Program-made: the position numbers and the translations under genes
Shown: one piece after another, positions 58,004 through 64,000 of the stretch
Numbering within the stretch: position 1 is the stretch's first letter
Layout of the letters: every line of letters begins with the position of its first letter
Notes under the pieces: model-generated
What the model saw: only the letters and a program-made list of their open reading frames with translations
What the model was told of the DNA's origin: nothing
Database searches by the model: none
NCBI GenBank assembly: GCA_947561585.1
Contig: CANNZV010001129.1
Location: forward strand, 310,001 to 374,000
Direction of reading: 5' to 3'
Source: Caprella mutica
Lineage: Eukaryota; Arthropoda; Malacostraca; Amphipoda; Caprellidae
DNA: 64,000 nt

Positions 58004-58523
58004 GGGTATCACTGCGCACAATCCCGCAAACTCTGTATTTACTCAAAAACTAAATGCACTAAAGAAACTCTTTTTCTCGTGATGAAATAATCATGAATGA
58101 GAACTATGTTATCAATGATGCGCAGTGATACTTCTAAAATCTCTGAGGTATCACTGCGCACGGTTGTGGCGGGAAAACCGTTAAAACTGAGAAGTTGAAA
58201 ATTTGACATAATGTAACTGTTAATATTTGTGTGAACATGTTGAAACAGTATTAATCTATAAATCTTGGTTTTAGAGTTATTGGAGAGTTTGTGTGATCTT
58301 AATATCACCAGCGCAAACTTTTTTCAGATCGTTTTTAGAACACCACATAAATCGCAACTTAACTCTAGAAATACTTATAAGATAATGATGAGTAATGATG
58401 TTTGTGGGAAAAAAAGGATGCTTGAAATGATGGTGCAATCAGATTTAGGTTTAAACAAGTGGTTTTAAAATTATAGGAGGTGCGTAGTGATACCCCATAA
58501 AAGGGTATGCGCTGTGATACCCC
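58004..58523. mobile_element. Inverted-repeat locus built from GGTATCACTGCGCA-type sites
   Basis: Five copies occur: forward at 58005-58019 and 58148-58161, reverse at 58119-58131, 58480-58495 and 58508-58523. The inner pair, TGCGCAGTGATAC and GTATCACTGCGCA, is perfect over 13 bp around a 16-base centre. The outer copies can form the ends of an approximately 520-bp element. CCCGC or GGCGGG follows two of them. Short unfamiliar frames lie inside. The superfamily is unknown. Confidence 0.6.
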
Positions 58524-58650
58524 GTCCGACCCTATTAGTAACTAATGAACAATTCACTTGATAAACCTTATCAAAATGAAAAGCATCCATACCATATAGT
58601 TATAATAATAATTAATAATAGAAATACTTTTCAATATATAATGATAAATT

Positions 58651-58732
58651 GTATGGGGAGAGAATATAGGATCATATTACAAATAACCATAGAAGATTAT
58701 GGAATAAATTCCCCACCATAACTCTCTCTCAG
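58651..58732. mobile_element. GGTGGGGCC-family palindromic MITE, degraded copy
   Basis: ATGGGGAGAGAATATAGGAT on the left, and CCATAGAAGATTATGG with CCCCACCATAACTCTCTCTC on the right, show the family core and a partially inverted arrangement. Confidence 0.5.
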
Positions 58733-59185
58733 ACTAACTCCATTATAATATAATAGTCAGGCTCCTCTCAGTGATTTACCGAATATTGACATTCCTAATT
58801 TAGATTGCCATTCGATATGTCAAACTCTCCACCCAATGTGGAGAAATATGCTATTTTAAACAGGAATCCTGTAGAGAAATCTGTGGTAATTTAAATAATA
58901 CTTTACCAAATTAGAGTAGGAAAAGGTGAGCTTAGTGTTAGCGGAGAGTTCACCTTTTCAATAGTGTACGCAATAAATATGTAAAAATTTATATATCACT
59001 TTTATTTTATTAATACTTATTTTTCTCACATGATTCAAAACGGGGCACCTGCGATAAGACACAGCTTATTTTATGAATGGAATTAGTTTTTAATCGATGT
59101 AATTTTTCAAATTCATTATTGATTTTTAAATAGAAAGTTCTATATAATTATATTAATAAAATTTTAAAACTGTATAATATCACAA
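58733..59185. other. AT-rich spacer
   Basis: Contains one hairpin with perfect 10-bp arms (GAAAAGGTGA at 58919 and TCACCTTTTC about 30 bases later). No gene seen. Confidence 0.4.
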
Positions 59186-59259
59186 GGAAAGGAATGGTGG
59201 GGTCATAAAAGATTGAATTAGCTAACTCGCAATTTTTTATGACCCAATCAAAAATTTTA
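59186..59259. mobile_element. GGTGGGGCC-family palindromic MITE, copy
   Basis: AAAGGAATGGTGGGGTCATAAAAGATTG faces AATTTTTTATGACCCAATCAAAAATTTT. The core AATGGTGGGGTCATAAAA pairs with TTTATGACCCAATC. Confidence 0.6.
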
Positions 59260-60634
59260 GAGCAATTATCCCATTCAAATATTTGCTTTTAATATCAAAA
59301 CAACAGAATTTGAAATAATTTCTTTTGCGATAGAGCTCATATAAAATCATATTTAGGACAGTTGCCTCATATCAAATTGTTTGTTATTCAATAATAAATG
59401 CCTTCCATAGTGGAGCTACTTCTAGATTAATAGAAAAGTTACAAAACTCATTATATAACGCAGAAAAGAAAGATCAAAAGTTTGAATAGCAAAATCTTCT
59501 TCGAGAAGTCTTTTCATCATTGATGTGAATGATGAAAAGACTTTATTGTGTTTCACTGAATTCTGTGTTTCACTGAGCTCCGTGGAGTTTATTTCGAATG
59601 ATGAACACGGATTGAAATGTTCGATATTGCTCTTTTCAGCACAACATTTTTATTTCATTTTTCCAGCCACAATAATCTACAAGCCACTATGTTTTTACCA
59701 AGTTGCAAAATAATTTAGATTACATATGATGAAGGTTAAAATAATTAGTGTTAATAAAAAAACGACATTTCAGTTCAAGTTCTGTGTTCTATAGAATAAT
59801 TGCTTTTACATTTATATGACCGAGCTTGACAATGTGCTAAAATTACTCGAATCAAATTTTTTTTTAAATAATGATTAAATAGAAGTTAATTATTCAATTA
59901 AATAAATGCTATATAATTATTCAAAAAATAATAATTAAATTAAAAACTTAATAACTATCAAAATACAAGCTATATAATGATTAATTTAAAAACAATATTA
60001 CTAATAAATAAGATAAAAGTATATTATAATAGTTGATATAAACCATTGTCATATGATCGATAACCTGGAACCGTCCAAAACTTGTAATTTACCCTTTACG
60101 AATGATGCTAAGTATGCATGACATGACGTTATTCAATTAACTAGCAGAGAATAATATCATGCAACTTCGAGTCTAGCTTTTCAATTCAGTTTGAAGTGTT
60201 CAGAAGAGAAATTCGATAGTTTGATGGAATGCAGTCGAAAAGCATTTGCTAAATATTCGAAACTGCAATTACGTGCATTGCTGTTGGAGAATTGAAATGA
60301 TTCAGCGCTAATTATTATTTGCCTTGAAAAACGATATTGAAGAAGGTGGTAAATGATGCATACTACGAAATTCAATCTGACTGCGATGGTATCTATTTTT
60401 TAATTTTGAACTAAAGATGAATACCACACAAGTTAACTATTCAAAAATATTGAGGAGTAAAGCGTTATCACTACTGAATAGTTGAATTTCCTTCTTTCCG
60501 TACGAATTTTTATCTGGTGCAGTCCATATACTGTTAAAAATACGCACAGAGTATTTTGCAAGGTTTCATTAAACCGGCAGAAACCCTAAGATACCTGCAG
60601 GCAACATGGATAGCAATTAAAAAAAGCGTTAATC
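59260..60634. other. AT-rich spacer, no gene recognised
   Basis: Short open frames (59525-59713 +, 60181-60375 -) show no family signal. A small relic of the ATACCTGCAGGCAACATGGATAGCAATTA repeat lies at 60588-60620, just left of the next transposon. Confidence 0.4.
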
Positions 60635-60639
60635 TATAG

Positions 60640-61841
60640 CAGAGTGTTCCACAAAAATGTACCCCATTTTTGTATTAATTATATCTCCCGTAAAAATTGA
60701 ATTATTTCGAATCTGTTTATTTCATACTACAGGAAATTTTGTTTTTCATAGGAATAAATTTTTTTGTGAATATTTACTGAATTATGAGTTCATAGTAAGA
60801 AGTTGAATGAACAGAGGAAAATTATGCTTGTACCAACCCAATCCCAACAATAACACAGAAAATGAACTTTAAGAAATACTAATCAACCTTCAATAATTGT
60901 TATTACTTATACAGTATTTCATACAATTTGAAAGAAAAAGTTACAGTATCATTTGCCTTTTATTTCTTGGCCTTTTAAATCCTGCAAGACATCATGCGGT
61001 AACTGTCCCCTGACTGCACAAGGCGAAGAGCGTTTTACATTTGAATTAGCTACCGCTCAACAACATATAGGTTCGAAGAGTGATTAGTAGTAACTGACAC
61101 TTTAATATTCAAAATACAAGAATCTGGTTTATTAATCCCCCCTAAGAAAATGTTTTTTCAAAACAACATACGCAGGAAGACGCTTTCTGTGTTTGTGAAT
61201 CTTTGCGGTAATGGAATATTAACAAAACGAATCACCACTTCATCAACACATCACACCATCACAGGCAAAAACAAATTACGAGAAATATTTGGACAGCGGC
61301 TGCTAGCACTAGGATTTGATGTTCAGTGGCCACAAATCAGCTGTGGAAATTTGTTCAGAATCTTTTATTGAAAACACCACCTCCGACATTTGAAATAATA
61401 GGAGAAAAGATGCAGGATGCATTTGAGACATTGAAAAACGATCGAAAAATGAACCGAGGAGCAGTTGGTGGTTTAATGAATCGTGCTAAGACTTATCTTG
61501 CACGATCGCCGACTAAGGAACAGCGATCATGTTGAAGGATTATAAAGGTTTTATATATATTTTATGTTTCTTAAAGTTTTTTTGTCGTTGTTTGAAAAAG
61601 TGAGATCAAGATATAAATTTCTAAAATGTTATTGCAATAATTCTTTGGTACAATCATAATTTACCTCTGTTCATTCTACTTTTTATTGTGAATTCATAAT
61701 TCAGTAAATATTCACAAATTGTATTATTCTTAAGAAAAACAAAATTTCCTGTGGTATGAAATAAACAGATTTAAAATATCTCAATTTATACTGGAGATAT
61801 AATTAATACAAAAATGGGGTACATTTTTGTGGAACACTCTG
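60640..61841 (+). mobile_element. DNA transposon with about 195-bp terminal inverted repeats
   Basis: The left end 60640-60834 and the right end 61647-61841 are inverse copies about 85-90% alike, starting CAGAGTGTTCCACAAAAATG. TATAG lies directly outside both ends (60635-60639 and 61842-61846). This can be read as a 5-bp duplication or as a Tc1/mariner TA with coincidental flanking bases. The 1202-bp element holds a decayed transposase fragment. The long TIRs distinguish it from the other mariner relatives here. Confidence 0.8.
61130..61530 (+). pseudogene. Transposase C-terminal remnant, Tc1/mariner-related
   Basis: One frame reads KLREIFGQRLLALGFDVQWPQIS, where the expected continuation would be the SPDL..DFFLWG catalytic block. 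That block is eroded and the reading shifts to LWKFVQNLLLKTPPPTFEIIG, EKMQDAFETLKNDRKMNRGA and VGGLMNRAKTYLARSP. This order is typical of mariner-related transposases in arthropods in which the third catalytic Asp precedes LWG. Only this C-terminal part remains. Confidence 0.6.
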
Positions 61842-61846
61842 TATAG

Positions 61847-64000
61847 TCATTTTATTCGTATTTTATCGAAAATTCGTACCAGTCCGATAACTCGTAATAT
61901 ACCCTTGAAGAAATTTAATTACTTACCCCTATTGTAAAAAATTTCCCCATCAATCTTTGGATATTTCCTTTGACGTAAATTCGAGGCTACCTTCCTGCTG
62001 TTGCGTGAACAGATTTCCGAAAAATGAAAGAATTGAAAATTCTGATGGCAGTTGATGGATCGAATAAACTTTGATGCATTAGCAAAATATGTGCTTTGAA
62101 CACTTTTCTTCGTAATAACAAGCCCAATTATTCAAGATAATGATTCAAGTTTTTTGTCTCATCCCAAATAATACGTATGTAAGTACAAATATAATTTGAG
62201 TATTAACACAATGTCAAAATAAATGTGCATAATGATAAACAAAATACTATTCTTTAGTTATTGCATAAAGTATAAAATATTCCAATACAATTTATTTTGA
62301 ATTGAGAGATTAATAACCAGCCATGAAGTTATAATTGAATTAAATGGAAATGATAGTTATATGACATACGTATTGAATAATATGAATATTCATAATATAG
62401 GAAACAAATTTGAATGTCGGAAATGCATCCGGAAGAATTATTCGAATAGCGTTTTGAATTTCATGATAAATTAAATCAATTATCAAATTAGATTTTTGAT
62501 ATTAATATGATGTATCAGTTTCAAATGAAAAACCGACGATAAATTCGATCGTGATTCTAGTTATAAAAACTGTTATTCATATTCTTTGCGTTCAGACCAT
62601 TTTTATTTCTTTGAGAAAATACGAATGTTCAGTGTCCGCATTGTAATATCAGTTTATGGTTATAAACAAAGTTTATCCAATACAATATATACCTAAGAAA
62701 TATTATTCGTGAAAAGAAAACTTATTATATTAAATAGTTAAATAATAATTATATATCGATCTCATATTACTGAAGATGTGGAAGAATGCGATAACTAGTT
62801 ATTTGTTCATGGTATTCATTTATTTCAGATCGTACTGGATATTTATTAGAAAAAGAGGAATTGTACATTAAATTTGAATCATATTTTAACTCAAATCTTA
62901 TATTGATTATGATTCAAACAAGTTTTTATATTAGTGTATTTATATATATTGATTTTGGAGTTAATACATATTATAATATTCTATATATTTAATGTAAATA
63001 CTTTTCCATTCACTATAAAGAGATATCTGTAATTATTGACTAGTTACAGTAATTAGCATGAAGTTGTTTCATTTCATTTCGACAATCGGATTTGGTGCAG
63101 CAAGAAAAACTATCAAAAAAAAAATGAAGAAAATGGAAGTAAATCGAATTTAAGTTGAAGTAGAAAATGGGATCATCATTTGTAATCCATACAGATTATA
63201 AAAATTCACCAAACCCACATTTCTTACTCCATTTTATCAATCCAGTTGAAATATTTATCATTTCTTGGTTTCGAGCATTAGCGTCGTCAAATTTTAACGG
63301 GAATATCTGAAGAAAATTCTTCACTGCAAAGAAACATGAGAGAATAATATAATTTTAATGACTTATTGTCTCCAAACTTCAAATTACAGCGACTCCATCA
63401 CAGACCAAGTTGCTAAGAAAGGGATCAATGTGGTATAAACTTTTCACAATTTGATAAAAATGGATGGCAATAGAAGGTTTAGTTAGGGCTTCCATTCATT
63501 TAATTTGTTTTTATCTTTCTTATTTTAGTTTAAATACTATTTAATATAAAAATTGAAAATAGGCTGAAATATACTTACTGTTACTTTAATTATTGTCTTC
63601 TGTTTGTAAAAAAAATACACAGCAATTGAAAATTACCAGGCGAGTCTTTTGTCTTTTTCAAACTGTGGCAACTGTCTAATTTGAGAGTATGGGACATTTT
63701 CTGAGGTGATTTGTTACAACTTTTGACGTTCTTTTGATTTGTAGGAACAGGTCTGGAATTACGATTCCCATTCCAGGCCTCGGACTTGTGTGTTGTTTGG
63801 AAGGAAAACTATTTCATTTAATGTATTTATTCGATTATAATCATAACGATTCATTGGCAGAAAGAAAAGAAATGGTTGGAGTACATGTCCATATTTTTAT
63901 TTACATATTTAAATTTGGTTTCAGTGTAGATGTACAATTGTACATTTTATATTTTTTTGTGAATTATTATGGAATGAATTTTCTGGTTCATCAAAAAACA
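61847..64000. other. AT-rich spacer to window end
   Basis: No gene, RNA or element end identified. Near 63748-63780 an imperfect hairpin (GGTCTGGAAT and ATTCCAGGCC) lies in a slightly GC-richer patch. Confidence 0.4.

Noticed and set aside
54000..59260. CRISPR-like arrays
   Set aside because: The 25-bp and 51-bp repeats are direct tandems without unique spacers, in a eukaryotic context.

Overview
This looks like one piece of a large, AT-rich (roughly 70% A+T by eye) animal nuclear genome. It is most likely an insect, and a hemipteran is possible. The reasons are many dead Tc1/mariner, piggyBac-like and pogo-like DNA transposons, a PHD-finger/reverse-transcriptase non-LTR retrotransposon with a poly(A) tail, an LTR retroelement, and no bacterial-style gene packing. 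I cannot name the species. No complete host gene is visible. The window reads as intergenic or intronic DNA filled with transposon layers of different ages.

Layout. 0-15 kb: AT-rich DNA with small CAGGTA-ended MITEs (879-1052, 8030-8135), a degraded DD36D mariner (3274-4607, minus-strand transposase) and a TTAA-flanked piggyBac-like MITE (12977-13511). 15.7-22.0 kb is the richest region. It holds one non-LTR retrotransposon encoding a PHD finger, a reverse transcriptase and a restriction-like endonuclease domain. That reading frame is split by a 2776-bp LTR-type insertion (16809-19584) flanked by a 5-bp GGAGC duplication. Taking out the insertion plus one duplication copy leaves a single frame of about 980 codons, so the host element was open when it was hit. 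The LTR element has a primer-binding-site candidate, an unfamiliar acidic 244-residue ORF, a polypurine tract and a full 3' LTR, but its 5' LTR is only 22 bp.

22-35 kb: AT-rich spacer with dispersed repeats and small tandem arrays. 35-40 kb: a DD37D mariner (35429-36691) with several coding lesions, a large foldback (37966-38239) and a second TTAA MITE (39043-39529). 43 kb: a possible first coding exon with a consensus splice donor. 44-48 kb: a third, larger TTAA element and a broken Tc1-type transposon. 51-54 kb: a truncated TTAA element, a GC-rich repeat with a reading frame shared with a copy at 29 kb, and a pogo-like element with perfect 25-bp terminal repeats.

54-62 kb is a cluster of unusual repeats: a 25-bp array, several copies of a short palindromic MITE carrying GGTGGGGCC, a CAGGTAACA-ended element containing seven 51-bp repeats and a tRNA-like segment, a group of five GGTATCACTGCGCA-type sites arranged as inverted repeats, and a transposon with about 195-bp terminal inverted repeats. 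The remaining DNA holds nothing I can assign.
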